64,000 nucleotides of DNA from Paramarasmius palmivorus (Eukaryota > Basidiomycota > Agaricomycetes > Agaricales > Marasmiaceae): contig JAYKXP010000102.1 of the NCBI GenBank assembly GCA_037176845.1, positions 110,654 to 174,653 on the forward strand, in the 5' to 3' direction. Every line of letters starts with the position of its first letter. Position 1 is the first letter of the stretch. Below, one piece after another: positions 34,810 through 47,869 of this stretch. The notes beneath the pieces are model-generated. The model worked only from the letters and a program-made list of their open reading frames with translations, was not told the origin of the DNA and made no database searches. Both the position numbers and the translations under genes were made by a program.

Positions 34810-37440
34810 ATGTCCTTCAATGGCTCGCAAGTCAACGTGGGCAGAGATGCACACAATGTGGTGTATGGAAATCAGATAAACAATGTTCATAACGACGAGG
34901 CCAGTAAGCGTGACGAGGCCAGGAAGCGCGACGAGGCCGGTAAGCCATGCAGCCCTCCAGCCATTAATGCGACTCATTTTGGGCTACAGAAAGAAGTACC
35001 TTGCGAGAACTAGCCAAAAAAACTGCTCCCAACGCTTGCTACGATTCCGAGCAGCGTTTTCCTCCACCCAATTGTCACGAGGGGACTCGTGTCCAGATGA
35101 TCACTGATATCAGCAATTGGATCGAGGATGACTCCAAAGCAACCAGGGTCCTTTGGATTCATGGTACCGCAGGCATCGGCAAGTCGGCAATTGCACAGCA
35201 CATTGCAGAGAAGTACGCTGAAACTAGGCTTGCCGCTGCGTTCTTCTTCTCGCGAAACGACTCCACTCGAGACAATATAAACCCCTTCATTGCCAGCATT
35301 GCCTACCAGCTCTGCAAAGTGGGCTCGCTCTCCCACCCAATGCTTCGCTCAAAGATCATCGAGGCGATTAGCATCGATCCCAATGTCTTTCAGGCATCTT
35401 GCGAGGTCCAACTTTGCAATCTGATCATTGAGCCGTGTCTCAGGGTAGACCCACCATCATGGAATGTCAAGCGCAATCTCCTTGTCATTGATGGCCTTGA
35501 TGAATGTGTACATCTACCATCACAGAAAAGGGTGCTTGAGCTCATCCTACGGCTTATTTCTGCGGTCTTTCCTTCCTCATGGATTGTCCTCTTATGCAGT
35601 CGCCCTGAATCTCAAATACGGGATGCCATTGAACAAATCCGAAGCTTCAGAGGGTTTCTGAAGGCAATTGATATGAACAAGCAGGAGGAGTTAAATCGTG
35701 ATATTGCAAGATACCTCAAGGACGAGTTTTCCCGCATCAGAAGAGAACGCCGAAGGGTTTTGGGGATACAGGGTGCTGTATGGCCTGGTGACAATGTCAT
35801 TGTTGAGCTTGTGCGGAGAGCCGACAAGCAGATGATTTTTGCGGTCACAGTCATCAAGTATATTGACACACGGGATGAACCTCCCCAAAAGCGGCTAGAA
35901 AGAGTCTGTGCTATCTTTGTTGAGGCTGGCTCCAATTCCCCCTATTTGGCACTGGATACTCTTTATCATGAGATCCTCCTATCATGCGGAGAATGGGATA
36001 AAATCTGGCGGATCCTACGATTGCTGGTTACACCCCATACACTTCCAAGTCCAGATATGTTTCATAGTACACCCTGGCGCTCGCCTGCAAACATTGCACG
36101 CCTTGTGGGTGTCCAGGAAGTAGAGGTCCTAGTAACCTTGGATAAACTACATTCCATACTCCAGATTCCCAATGACAATGAGGAGTACAACAGAAATAGT
36201 GGCCAGGGACATCCCGACAATGTATACATTGCCCATGCTACAGTCACAGAGTTTCTTGGTGACTGTTGTCGGTCTGTCAAATTTTATACACCGAAAATGG
36301 CTGAGTCCGAGTACTGGTCGATATTCTCACTTCGACACTTGTCAGAACTCACTGACAATTATCCCCCATATCACACACACTCTTTCACTGCCACCATGTT
36401 GTCATGGACGAAGAAATTTATGGCCATAGAAAGACATCTGCGAACTACAGTACTCTTAGGATGGACATCTTGGAGAAAAGTGACTTTTTCATTAAGCCCT
36501 GACCTAGTTGATGCACTGTTGACCCTTGATATTTATCATTTCATCACTTTGTGGTGTCAGGGCGACTTCAATCGATATGATCCTCAACAACCATTTCGTA
36601 ATCTCAAAAGGGACATTCACCTGGAGGAACAGATTAAACTAGCAAAGGTTTGTAATCAATCATCAAGCCCATTGCATCAAGTGTCTAATCTCATGTGCTG
36701 ATACTTAGACCCAAGAGTCAATGCCTCACCAATTCATAGAGAGATTAGAAGAATTGGATGGTATTGAAGTCCTGAACCTTGCCTTTTCACCAGACACCCA
36801 AGGCAATTCTGTATTTTGGCAGATGTGGTGGGCAGAACAGTGTTGCTGGGGAATTCCAGGCTTCTGGGTATCTGAGAGGGTCTCTTTCTTACCTCACAAC
36901 AACAGATGCAGTGGGTTTCTATTGTTGCCTCCAGACTCTTCACATTATGGGATGTCACTTCCTCAGAATTGGATCCTTGCCTCTGTTACAAAGGAGAATG
37001 TAGAGTTGGGGTACAAGTTATATAGTATCATAGGCTGGGGCCACTGGCAAAGGTGTGTTTTCCTTGAGGACATACGAAACAATACCAGCTATAGTGTCTC
37101 AAAAGGAATTGTTGTGGTGTGTACATGAATCCTGCATCATTTCCGAGTTCTAACTATTCAACAGGAAGACAACCTGATTCATTACAGAAAACTAATCAAG
37201 GAGCGCCTGAAAGTTGCTCAGGGGCTTCCAGTAGAGCTGCATCCTACTGAAGACCCAGAGGCTTTCTGGTCTTGGGTGGATTGTGATGATGAGTATCACA
37301 ATGGCAGTTCAGCTAGTTCTTCAATTTGTACTAGCATGATGAAGTCTTCAGATTGTGTGAGATACACCTGGAATGGCTGTGATAGTATGTTCAAGTGGTG
37401 TTCATATCATTCCAAATTCTGCCTTGTAGGTCGAGATTGA
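34810..37440 (+). CDS. NLR-D: NACHT-domain NLR-like protein, 823 aa
   Basis: Proposed exons are 34810-34939, 34990-36647, 36709-37116 and 37165-37440 (2472 nt, in phase). Exon 1 holds the Gly/Asp/Asn module (VNVGRDAHNVVYGNQ), then a DEA-KR repeat made by three copies of an 18-nt unit that contains the splice donor. Exon 2 encodes Walker A GTAGIGKS, Walker B LLVIDGLDE, the CSR sensor-like motif and the winged-helix-like region with HATVTEFLGDCC. Exons 3-4 encode the C-terminal domain (SPDTQGNSVFW, LPQNWIL, FWSWVD). All ATPase signature residues are present. Closest in NACHT sequence to B and C. Family P fragments P4a-c follow tail to tail. Its upstream 3 kb is duplicated before NLR-E. Confidence 0.9.
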
Positions 37441-37909
37441 ATATATTGAACATGTTTGTTGTGGTATCAAATAGAACACCATGGCCTTCCTAGCTAGCCT
37501 CTTTATTGCACAAACATTCAACCAGAAGGAAAACATGAATACAAAAAAACACACTCAACAGAGACAACAACAAACAAACACACATCACTCATCTATAGGT
37601 ATATCAAGCTAAAAGACATATACAGTACAGTATATCAATGCATATCATAAGTAAGTAACATACATATATCATAAGTACATCTCTTAGGTAGAAGATGAAT
37701 GAATATCGAGTAGATGAGGGCCCAGCCCAGAATGAATGTACAACCCAGTTGTTGCCACAAAATAACCCAACACTAAAACACAAAAGATCGTCTGCAAATC
37801 ACAGTGTCCTCGCTGCCACAACACCCTCAAAACCAACACCCCAACTCATGGCCTCCTTGCAGGTAAACAATGCCACAACACCCTCAAAACCAACACCAAA
37901 AAATCACAG

Positions 37910-38120
37910 CTTCTACGCAGGCACCTTTCCCTTCCCCTTCTCCCTGTCCTGCTCCTCAAAACTCTTAACTAAATCCTTCACACTACTCTTCCTCTTCACC
38001 TCTCTCACTGCCACCTTCTCCTTCACCTGTTCCTTCTCCAGCACAGAAACAGGCCTAAGCTCCTTCAACTGCCTTGGCCTCTCCCTTTCCTTGATCCTTG
38101 GTTTCAGAATCTCCACATGA
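37910..38120 (-). pseudogene. P4a: family P C-terminal fragment
   Basis: Minus-strand frame 38116-37913 is the best-kept version of the family P tail (VEILKPRIKERERPR, then VLEKEQ and SSVKDLVKSFEE). It is highly charged and predicted helical. Nothing of the rest of the gene adjoins it. A perfect 27-bp direct repeat (37814-37840 and 37871-37897, starting TGCCACAACACCC) lies just downstream. Confidence 0.45.
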
Positions 38121-38214
38121 TCATATCATAGATCATGGGCATGCCACGCAGGCAGAAAATGAAAAAGTAGATAGCAAAGGAGACCCAGCCCAGAACAAAC
38201 TGCGTACGACACCC

Positions 38215-39300
38215 TAGTCGTCGTCGCCACAGTTATCCCGACACCAGAAGATCCCGTAGAAATCACGGCCTCTACACATGCACCTTCCCATTCCCTTTAC
38301 CTTACCCGACTTCTCCCTCATTACTTCCTTCACCTCAGCAGGCGCCAGCGCGTCACCCTCGGTATCGGAATCTCCGCATGGTTTAGGTCTTGGTTCTGTT
38401 TCGGGATTTTGGTTGGCGCAGGTGCAAGGCGAGTGGAAGCTTGGATTTGGCATGTACAGGTGATAGTAGGGTAGACCGAGAAGATGGTTTAGGAAGTTTT
38501 GAAGTGAGAAATCAACGTTCCAAGACCGAGACTGCTGGAAAGTATTCGGTGTTCAGATTCCTTGCTTTGCTCGTCGTATTCGGAAGCGTTATCGGACCAT
38601 TCTTCTGGTTATTCCCTGCTGGCCATATATTCTCCGTCTACCTGGTCCTCACCTCCCTGCTCCTTGGGTTTGTACTGCGTCGCATCTCGAGATAAAGGAG
38701 CTGGGGAATGTGCCATCCTAGCCTCGTCCGACGAGTGCCTGGGTGTTTGTAGAACCGAGACTGAGACCGGTCTCAGCGCGTATTTGGGCTTTGATAAAGG
38801 TAGTAGTGTAACTGACGTTGGTGTTGATACCAGAACGAGGAAGAGGGTGAACAAACTTGGGGAGTAGCGGGTCTTCCCTCGTATCTGTTCCTTCCGAATT
38901 ACCCATGTATATCCGAGAAGGCCTGTGCGTAAACGTCAGCATGACGGTCAGGGTACGTAGAAAAGAAGTGAGATACCTATCGACCTTTCCAATTTCAGTG
39001 CCTGCGATATTGATAAAGCGAGGGACTATTTCGTCCAAGCGTTTCCACTACCTGCGACATCCATTAGCCCTAGCCAAAAAGAGAAGAAAAAGACATACCC
39101 AAGGGTAGTACTTTAGTCAAACACCCGCTAATCTTTATTCCGATTGGATGTACCAGTCCCGGACGAACATGAGCAATGCTTTTTTTTATGAGCTCATCGA
39201 GAATACCGACACCTTTCGTAACTCGGAGGATGTTGGGAATGCAAAGCTGGTAGTTCTCCGGCCTTAAATTGTCCAGTGCTATATCAATTACCGTATACAA
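38215..39300 (-). pseudogene. P4b: family P partial copy
   Basis: Minus-strand blocks match P1 in order: RPENYQLCIPN and ILDELIKKS near 39240-39170, GCLTKVLPLG before a GTATG donor (39090), a short exon with PRFINIAGTEIGK (about 39030-38970), an acidic block (RDATQYKPKEQGGEDQ near 38690) and a tail near 38380-38220. Breaks in frame are present between the blocks. Confidence 0.45.
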
Positions 39301-39387
39301 CCGAACTCATACACCCAAACCAAGACGTATGTCGAAGTGAACACAAGTTGGATGCCTAAAGCGTGCATAATACGTCAGTGAGGCATG

Positions 39388-40390
39388 TCAAAGTTCGTCG
39401 ATGAATGCTCTTACCAGTAGAATCGTCACACTGAGTTTTTCTTCCCTAGGATCCTCTTTTCGACGATTCCAGAATCCATTGACCGTGTTCCGTTCGCTGG
39501 TACTCGGAGCTTCTTGGCTTTTGCTAGCCCGCACGGCGGGTTGATGGAGCTTCAACCGCCTCGGTCTTTCCCTCTCCTGCACTCTTGGTTTTGGAGATTC
39601 CACATAGTTCTGATCTTTCCCTTCTGGATTTTTGTCGGTGGGGGTCAGGGATGAACGGTGGTTTAGGGTGCAAGGGGGCGTGAGGAAGGTTTGGGGTGTT
39701 CGGATTGAGGTCGGGATGATAGAGTTGGGAGATAGGAGAATAGTAGGCCGTTGAATTCATTGCATAGGGAATTCGGCATTCGTTTGGGGTTTGTTTCTTC
39801 TTTGTTGTCAGAGTCGGAATCAGGTTCGAAAGAGAGGGACCAGGAGACTTCGAGTTTGTCTTCCCATCTTTCTCTTTCATCTGGTTCCTGTTCAGCGTAC
39901 ACCTGTCCTTCGCCTTCACCTTCCTGCTGCGTCACATCCCGAGCCTCAGTACCCAATGAATGCACTCGTCAGTTGCTTGTAGGACCGATGCCTTGAACGG
40001 TACAGGCGAACCCAGTCCCTGTCCTTGTTTTGCTCCCTCGGCGTGTATTTGAGTTTGGAGAGAGAGGCAGGAGCGTAAGCTCTGGGGTATCAGAACTTTT
40101 GGATGTCGAAGAGATAAGAGGACGAGCGGGGAGTGTAGGTGGTGTAGCGGGTGCACTGAATAGCCTGGTGTTTATGCTTGGATTTGGAGCGTAGGTGGGC
40201 GTAGCAATCGTAGTTATGCTATGCGCGTATTGTAAACGTTCTACGCGTATATAGAAGGAAAGGAATACAACGTACCCGCTTGAGGACGATAGCAGGATGA
40301 TGTTACATGTCCTGATTAACGAAGGATTGTTGAACATCAGGACCGCCAGCGTTGTGTGGTTGTTGTTCGTGTGAAGAGGCGGCGCCCTGC
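39388..40390 (-). pseudogene. P4c: family P partial copy
   Basis: Minus-strand blocks correspond to the 5' half of family P (NNPSLIRTCNI before a GTACG-like donor near 40275), a middle block (PELTLLPLSP near 40090), an acidic block (FEPDSDSDNKEE near 39830) and a basic tail (VESPKPRVQERERPRR near 39600-39540). Third member of the P4 tandem after NLR-D. Confidence 0.45.
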
Positions 40391-42149
40391 GGCATGGAAT
40401 CCGAGTTCTTCTGGTTCAGGAAGCCATATAGTGTCGGGAAGAAAGGTGAAAGGTTCTAGCAGTAAGTAGTTGTGGTTGTGTAGATGGCCGATGGGAAGGA
40501 GCGACTGAGTTAGGCTAGGACGTATCTACCCTGCTTTGTGAGACTCCCCGCGGACTTTCAATTTTGGCACCCGGCAAGACCGGCAGCCATCGATGCTCAC
40601 GTGCAAACTACGCGATCCGAGAACACGCCTCGTCAATCTTTCTCCCTTACCGCGAAGTTCACTTAATGAATCCTTGTATCCATTGATATCAATCATAATC
40701 GCACATATTTATGTCAATACTCTACAATAATTCTAATACACCCTCCTTGTTTCTCACTGCCGCCGTGCACCAGATTCCAGAGCGCCATATAAACTTCCGG
40801 GTATTTGGAGGTCTTGGGTGAAAGACAGAGCTGAAAGAACGCCGGGACCCCTGTCATATCTGTACGACAAATGTAATTGAGCAATAAAAGGAGGATATCA
40901 TCCTTGGAACCTAGCCCTTCAGGCTACAGAAACGGGCGTAGCGGCAGACCCGCACTTTTATTTGTGCTGCGTGTAGAAGCCGTGTTCGACGTATCCTCAT
41001 CATCAATTTCATCGCTCACTGTTGCGTCGTCATCCCATAATGTCCAGAACTTCGTGCTACGGAAGAGACCTGCTGCGAATTCCCGTTCGAGCTCAGCAAA
41101 AGTTGACTGCGAACTTGGAGAGGCACCATGACGCGGGGTGCCAGAATTGAGCGTCTACGGTGAGGGGGACGGCTTAGGGATGTAGTATAGCCAATCTGGG
41201 AAAGTGGCCGTGAGATTGGTGTTGAAGGAATCATTGGAGGTGCGGTAGCGTAGTAGAGCGTTGGGGAAGGACGCGGCGCAAACCACAGAGGTGCGGGTGT
41301 GCCAGCCTAATTGTTAGGAGATTATACAGTATTATTAGCAATTTAAACCATATACCAAATGACTATTGCGTACCTATTGGGACAGATAACTGGATACCTT
41401 GGCTGGGGGTTCCATACCAGCTTTGCGTCCTTCCCAGGCTGCTGTATGGATTCCTGAAGTTACCCGTTTGATTAGGCATGCTAATCGTTTGCTTTAATAC
41501 GCGTTTTGTCGTAGTAAGAGTGCATCGTGCTTCAATTTCGTGGGCAGGGCTTGGTTGAGATGTACGGAGGTAGTGGGGCTTGCTTCGTGCTCATCTCGGT
41601 CTTTTGTGGTCCAGACATCGATAGAAAGTGAGAAATTGTGTGTTTGTATTATTCGGAGGTCCGTGAACGATGTAGAAGGGGGATACAGAAGAGAACGGAA
41701 CGAGCGAGGCGACGGTAGAGTGGACAAGAGATGCGAGCATGCTCTTGCCGTGATGCCGATTCAAACTCCGCGAGGACTCTCACAAAGGACCCCAGTTACG
41801 TCCAAGACTTTATTATCAGCGAATACCTGCAGCGTCCGATAATAAAGTCTTGTTTCAAGACTACGACTGAGTACACTCCAGCATAGATAGATAGATAGAT
41901 ACAAGATTTCTACCTCTAAGCCTAATACCATCCTGCACCGAATACCTTTCCGCTCCCCTTGCCCAATGTAACTTGCCTCGCATATTTCGTTATTAATCAG
42001 GCGCCGGTGTGCGTTGTGGAGTCATAAGGGGTTTCCTGGGCTGTAGAGCGATGAGTACGGTCGGAATTTACGCTCCGGAGGCACACAGGTCAATAGTCTC
42101 TCCTGTTTTACCTTTTCAACGTATTTTACTGACATTTCCCTTTCTGCAG
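40391..42149. other. Intergenic region with a perfect hairpin and a GATA microsatellite
   Basis: No gene supported. A perfect 15-bp inverted repeat CAAGACTTTATTATC (41803-41817 and 41838-41852) encloses a 20-base loop. A short GATA repeat lies at about 41884-41901. A minus-strand frame 41727-41494 is Ser/Thr-rich and unrecognised. Confidence 0.35.
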
Positions 42150-43610
42150 CAGTGGAAAAGAATAGAACTTTAGCTTCCAGTCACATCAACGAGTCCAGAG
42201 CATCTCTTCATTCCGAGATTCGCTATACCCCAGACAACAAGCTTAAGCGCGACAACCAGCTCTCTACTCTTTTGCTGACCCTACGTTCCTGCAACCTCAT
42301 CTGCATATTGCATCCTCCAATGCTCGACCTCGAGCTTGGATGTAGCCACCTAGGCGTTCATCGAGTTCGTAAATTTCGAGCCCACCGGTCGTTTTATCAT
42401 TCGCAGGATGCGGGAATACCAGCTATCATTAGGATGTGGCAGCTACTAGCTGTTGCATGCATGGCACCGAACTTCCAACCACACCAATGCCGAGGTCTAA
42501 TCCAGGTGTTCTTATCCGGGCATGCGACACTTGCAGGCTGGAGTTGTCGACTCTCAGATCGTTCCCAGAACTCATCTGCGTTACAGACTACGCATAGTCC
42601 AGATCCTGTAGTCCTAGCAAATCAGCGTACTTGTCGTTCAGCCATATCACCAATCCCAAGCCGGCGGTGAGCGTTCGCTTAGGATGCACCAGTTTGAACA
42701 ACAATTTCTCGAGGTCGACCAGAATCAGTGCTCATGGAAATACCGGCATTCAAACCTCTCTTCCCTTTCTTCCATCGTCAACATGACTATTCCTGTACCC
42801 CATGCTACCCTTGATATTGAGGTGGACCAAGGTTCGTGTAGCTCGTGTCTCAAACCTTGAGCTTTGAGTCAACGAGCATCGACGCCATTTGGCTTACACC
42901 GCGAACCTGCCGTACTGGGGTGGCAAAACGTGTGGTGAGTGTTGTTCCTACGTTTTCAAGCTTTTTCTGACAGATTTTCTTTTACTTCCCCAGCTTTAGA
43001 GCATTCGGAAGTTGCGAATCAGAGCCCAGGTAGCCCCTCGACGCAAATCGCGCTTGATCTACTCGTGTTGCCTTGGCTATGCTGGTTTCATCGATGCTGG
43101 GCTGGATCGATGGTGACAGTTCAGTGAATCCGCACGTTTTCTGATGCGGATGTCCTTTTTTCAACGTCATGTAGTATGTCAATATAACAAGCGTTAGGAA
43201 ATCCCGCTGACTTCTATATCCTAGACAGTTGGACATGATTCATTTATCTTGAAGCTGCCCTCCGCATCTCCCTTTGGATCGCCAACTCAAAGACCCAGGC
43301 CCGAGTCATATTCACAATCACCGACTCTCAAGTCATGGATACGTTTGGGACAATCTTTCCTCCGAATGATTTATCTTCCCAGTCATTCCCTACGCCTTCA
43401 GCAACCTCCGATGGATGATTTACAACGCACCCTAGGTTTAGGGGCCGTAGCTGCAGCTGGTGATGTCGTTCCCGGGCTGTCTGTAGACGACGCGATAAAC
43501 AGAAGCGTCGACCGCCCTGAACATTATGGCATAGAATCCTTCCGCCCCGAGATCAACCATTCCTCGCAACAATGGCCCTTTGCCATTGTTCTAGCCGCCG
43601 AAGTCTGAAG
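42150..43610 (+). pseudogene. Q2: diverged family Q segment
   Basis: Plus-strand blocks weakly match Q1: a stretch near 42440-42560 (HQCRGLIQV against CRGLMDV-like bases at 48710) and a stretch near 43260-43410 (ANSKTQ, TITDSQVMDTFGTIF against TADSKAQ and DGADTLRAIF). Much more diverged than Q1 and Q4 are from each other. No domain recognised. Confidence 0.3.
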
Positions 43611-46600
43611 GCTATCCTCCGCCTTCGCTTACTTCGGGTTCCGATATACTCTTGTCTTCATTCCTGACGTTGGCGGACTGCAGGTGTGTGCACTTTTGCA
43701 TCGTGTTTTCTTCCGTATACTCATCTTGCTCCAAAGATGGCCAAGTCCAACTCGCCATGTCCATACTGTCCGCTTTGTAAACCGTCCCTGAGACGATGGC
43801 CACACACTATTGTCGATCTGTCCCTTATACTTCTTCATTGCAAGATACGGGGATACGACTTTCGGTTCAAGCGATGCATATGCATGCTGCAGCTTGGTAT
43901 GTGGTCTCTTTGTTGCTGGGGGTACTAAGCCTTGGTTTAGCGTCTGACTAATCCATACCCGCGGCTGATCGTTCTGAGGCATCGGGAGCGCAAGGGTCCA
44001 ATGGTGTCGACGAAGACGTCTCCTCACCAGCAGAAGAAGACCTACCTGGACTATCCACACGTGCCAATGAAGGAAGAAGTAGCGTCGGTGCTGAAGGTAG
44101 AACCGAGGACTCTCGAGAAGAGGGTGTCGACACCGAATTGATGGCTGCTGCATCACGGTCAACTCCTGAGCATCCTATACATCAAGTCAGTCCCTTAGGA
44201 GTTCGACGAGCAAGCGACCTTGGAAATGTTGGATCGCTGGGTTGAGTTGGCTGGAATTCTGACGAATGATACTGATGATTTACGCGTACAGTGGTTTCAT
44301 CAGTTACTGAATGTCGTGTATTTCGTATATTTGTCAATGCATGTGTGTTATTTTGGTATCATTTTTCATTTTAGCCAGGCTATGGGTGCTGAGGAGTAGT
44401 ACTAGCTGCGAAAGCGGTTGAGCGAATCGGCGATAAACGTAGGACGATAACAATAACAATTCAATCCAAATCCGCTGCAGTATTCCAATATGATGTTCAA
44501 GTTTCGAATTGTTTGAGTGTTAGCCTTCTAAGAAGCACTCTACAAATACAAGGAAAACGATAAGGAGAAACAACATTGGGCGCTTATATATCGTCTCTTG
44601 ACCTCCAACTCCCATCATCCGACACGTCCCTTCTATTTAGCGTTTACCCTAGGCCTTTCCATTGTGAGTGTTCAGTGGCGTATTCATCGGATGGTACTTT
44701 ATTCACCCATGTAATTTCACAGGAAGCGACGAAAAATTGCGGCAAACACAACCCCAGCCCAGCATCGAGGCTTTGACGGATGCACAGGAACTAAATCGCG
44801 ACCGCACATTCCATCATACCCGTAAAGCGGATGTGCCGCTACGCCATCTATTTCTGTAGGCTTTGTGCTATAGCTCTAGGTACGAGGGCCAACCAGACCA
44901 CCCGTATCTCAAAATAAGGACTAAAATTATTATCCAGGTACAGACGCATTTTTGGTTACTCGAGTCGGAAGTTGGCTTCACAATGGAATCAACGGAGCAG
45001 AATCCTTCAAAGGCATGGACGCAATCTTCGATACGAGCGCTCGGGGTGTTATGATATCTAGACTTTTAGTGGGCAGTTTATTGCTTCCTCCGCATATGGT
45101 TCTCATTCCGTCTTCCACAGCGATAGTTGTCTACTCAAGGAATCTCAACCTCCGCTGAAGAATATACAAGCCATCTTGATCGCCTCGTGTACGTCGATTC
45201 GGATGCTCATGCCCAACACCAATCCATATTCTGCGTACCAGTAACGCCGTGTTAGGGATTCGTGACTCGTTCTACCGATACGCCCAGAATGAATACCTGG
45301 TACCCTAAACCCGAAAACTTTTAATCACTCCTTGTTATCTAAACCACATGCTGGGCGGTGTTTTCTTGGTTCCTCGGTTCATCGATTTATGAGGCCGAAG
45401 TACGCTAGGAGCGATAGGATGGAATCCATGCCACCAAAAGCTTTGTCGTGTCTCACGCTTGGATAGCGCGTTATCGGATAGAATACGACTCATACGAGGA
45501 ACCTGGAAGACATCTATCGACTTGAAGACGTCAATGGATTCATGATCCTTGTTCGAAGGATCATCATTCGCCGTCTCCAAGTTCTCCGACAGGTTCAAGC
45601 TTTCATGATACGGTTTAGGCTGGTTGGGCGACGAATTGTGCACTCACCAAGGTTGGCGTTGGTAGCCGTGGATAGGTCTTGTGTTTGCGATATGATGCCA
45701 TCGGTAACGCACATGGTTAACTTCTAGCGTGGATCTTCACGGAAGGCTATGTTGACGAAGCAGAGACTTGGTGCTCTGCATCACTGGTGCGTGCTTCCCT
45801 GTTTTATGCCTTCAGCTCCCACCTGAAGTCATATCATAGCGATGATCTCGATCACTGCTACACTGCGTGAAGGTAGATCTGACAGCCTCGACCTGGTTAA
45901 GGCTTTTCGAAAATACATCGTCGATCGCAGCTCCGAGATTGGGATTCGCTGCGTCGCTCCTTGCTGACTGTTGAATCTGGGACATGATCAGGATAGCGAC
46001 ACATGGGTTGGTATGTCATATCCTCTACCGCTCCAGTGTTACGCTCCCTTACTCTCGCTACCTTGCAGCTCGAGCTTGAAGTCTTATGGGAATTGGCTGA
46101 GATCAACTTGAAGGCTTCATTAGACCTCATGAAAAGACGGTAGCGCAGCAGGTTTGGTAGTTCAAGATTGTGTTGGTACTGTATCAGATATCATGAATAA
46201 CAGGAGATATCGAACGTAGTCAAAGTCACAGCCTATGTCCTTCGCCAGTAGGATAACATGATTTTGATGAATCTAAATCCTCCGGGGCCAAGTTGAGACT
46301 TTTGCAGGCCGTAATCAGAGACCTCCCTGTTCTCGCGCCGAATGCGTTGAACTTTTGAACTTTTGAATTACCTGCTGTGGACCGTTACCGATCAGCGCAG
46401 GGTCCCGTACTACATGTATACAGGCAGAATAGTACTACATGCTACGGATACCTACACACCACCCCGATACGACATGAACCGGCGCACTCTCTCAAAAGGC
46501 TACGGACTCCCCTTATTCATCCGATATACACCACCTTGTGCACTTTTCGTCCGTCTGTAGCCATAGATCATGCACCAGAACATCCCTCCCGCGAATGAAT

Positions 46601-47869
46601 GTGTAGATACGAACTTTATAGTCAAGAAACGCACAACCCATTAAGAGTACCATGCTTCAATGTGATCATCTTCATCAGGGATCTGACATCCCTCGTCGTC
46701 CTCAGCTCCTTCAGCTCCGTCTACCTCGGTGCTGACGTCTTCTAGAGACGCGTCGGAATAAAACTCAATCACTGTACCCCAGGACCCCTCTGTAGCCTCA
46801 ATGTTGGTAGGCATTGGGACACCCGAAGTTAGTGTATTCACTTTGAATCAAGACTACCTCCAGGGAGCTCTGTCCAAATCTCCATCTTCCGACAGCGGTG
46901 GAGCTCTGCCTAGGGGCACATCGTCTGCTCGACGTCTGCCCCATCGCTGAGAATAGTAGCTGAATAGGGGTACAATGCCGACGTTGACGCGTAAGGCATG
47001 TAAGGTACCGTGTTGTAGTCAATGCCCAACCAGATCCTAACACATGTGTATGACGGGCGATAGAGACACCAGTGCCGACTTCAAGTGCGAATAGAGATGA
47101 CTCTGGAGCTAAGGTTCATGTCGCTGTTCATCAGGAATGACCCCTTTAAGCTTTGCCTCCTTCCCATCCTGCGGCACACCCTGCCAGTACTACATGCAAG
47201 CGGGAAGACCTCTGGCTCACAACTCATCGTCGCCGAGTATTGCATCATCAGCGAGAAAGCAAGAACTGGTCGTAAACCTCGCGGCAATGACTGGTTTTGA
47301 ATAGGGGTAAATCCGAGATGGTGGTGGTTAGCGTACATTCTAGACCGTTGAAGCTCTGATCTGACACGGTAAGACTGAGTCTATGACTGATGAAAGAACG
47401 TACTTACATTTGGTGTACAAATCTCTGAAATGTCTACTGTCATCCAACTGTCATCACTGACTTGACGGCTTCAAGTATAGGCGGCATTGGAATTGAAGCT
47501 GATGGAATCCTAGCACTAGTACGACTCTGTTGTCGAGTTTAAAGGGAACACTAAAAACCCACGAGATCATATCCCAATTAATGCTATGAGATTTAGGAAT
47601 GAGCTGAAGCTGTTAAAACGCGCCAATCTGCCGACGAAAGAGGCTAGAATAGAATTATCAAGAATGTAGTAACGCGTGGTACCGGTGGTTATGGTGAAAA
47701 GTGGAAGCAAGAAACAACCGGCGCTTGAAGGCCTTCCTCGGAACGACCACCTCGTTCAACGCTGTGTTCGTTTATAACGGTACGCTGCTCAGTCGTTCCT
47801 TTTACACTGTCTTCGGACCTAATGTGTCTTCAGAAAACTCGCGAAAACTGATTGCGAAGTTGAACCTTG
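43611..47869. other. Long intergenic region, no recognised gene
   Basis: About 4.3 kb. A short stretch at about 44960-45060 (HNGINGAESFKGMDAIF) may be a further relic of family Q. The minus-strand frames at 43629-44162 and 46641-47338, and the plus-strand frame at 44576-44776, show no domain I know. Donor- and acceptor-like sites (GTGAGTG at 44663, TTTCACAG near 44713) suggest that dead exons are present. I see nothing further. Confidence 0.3.

Noticed and set aside
37814..37897. 27-bp direct repeat as a possible CRISPR or transposon end
   Set aside because: Only two copies, no further regular spacing, no inverted ends, and a fungal nuclear context; treated as a local duplication.
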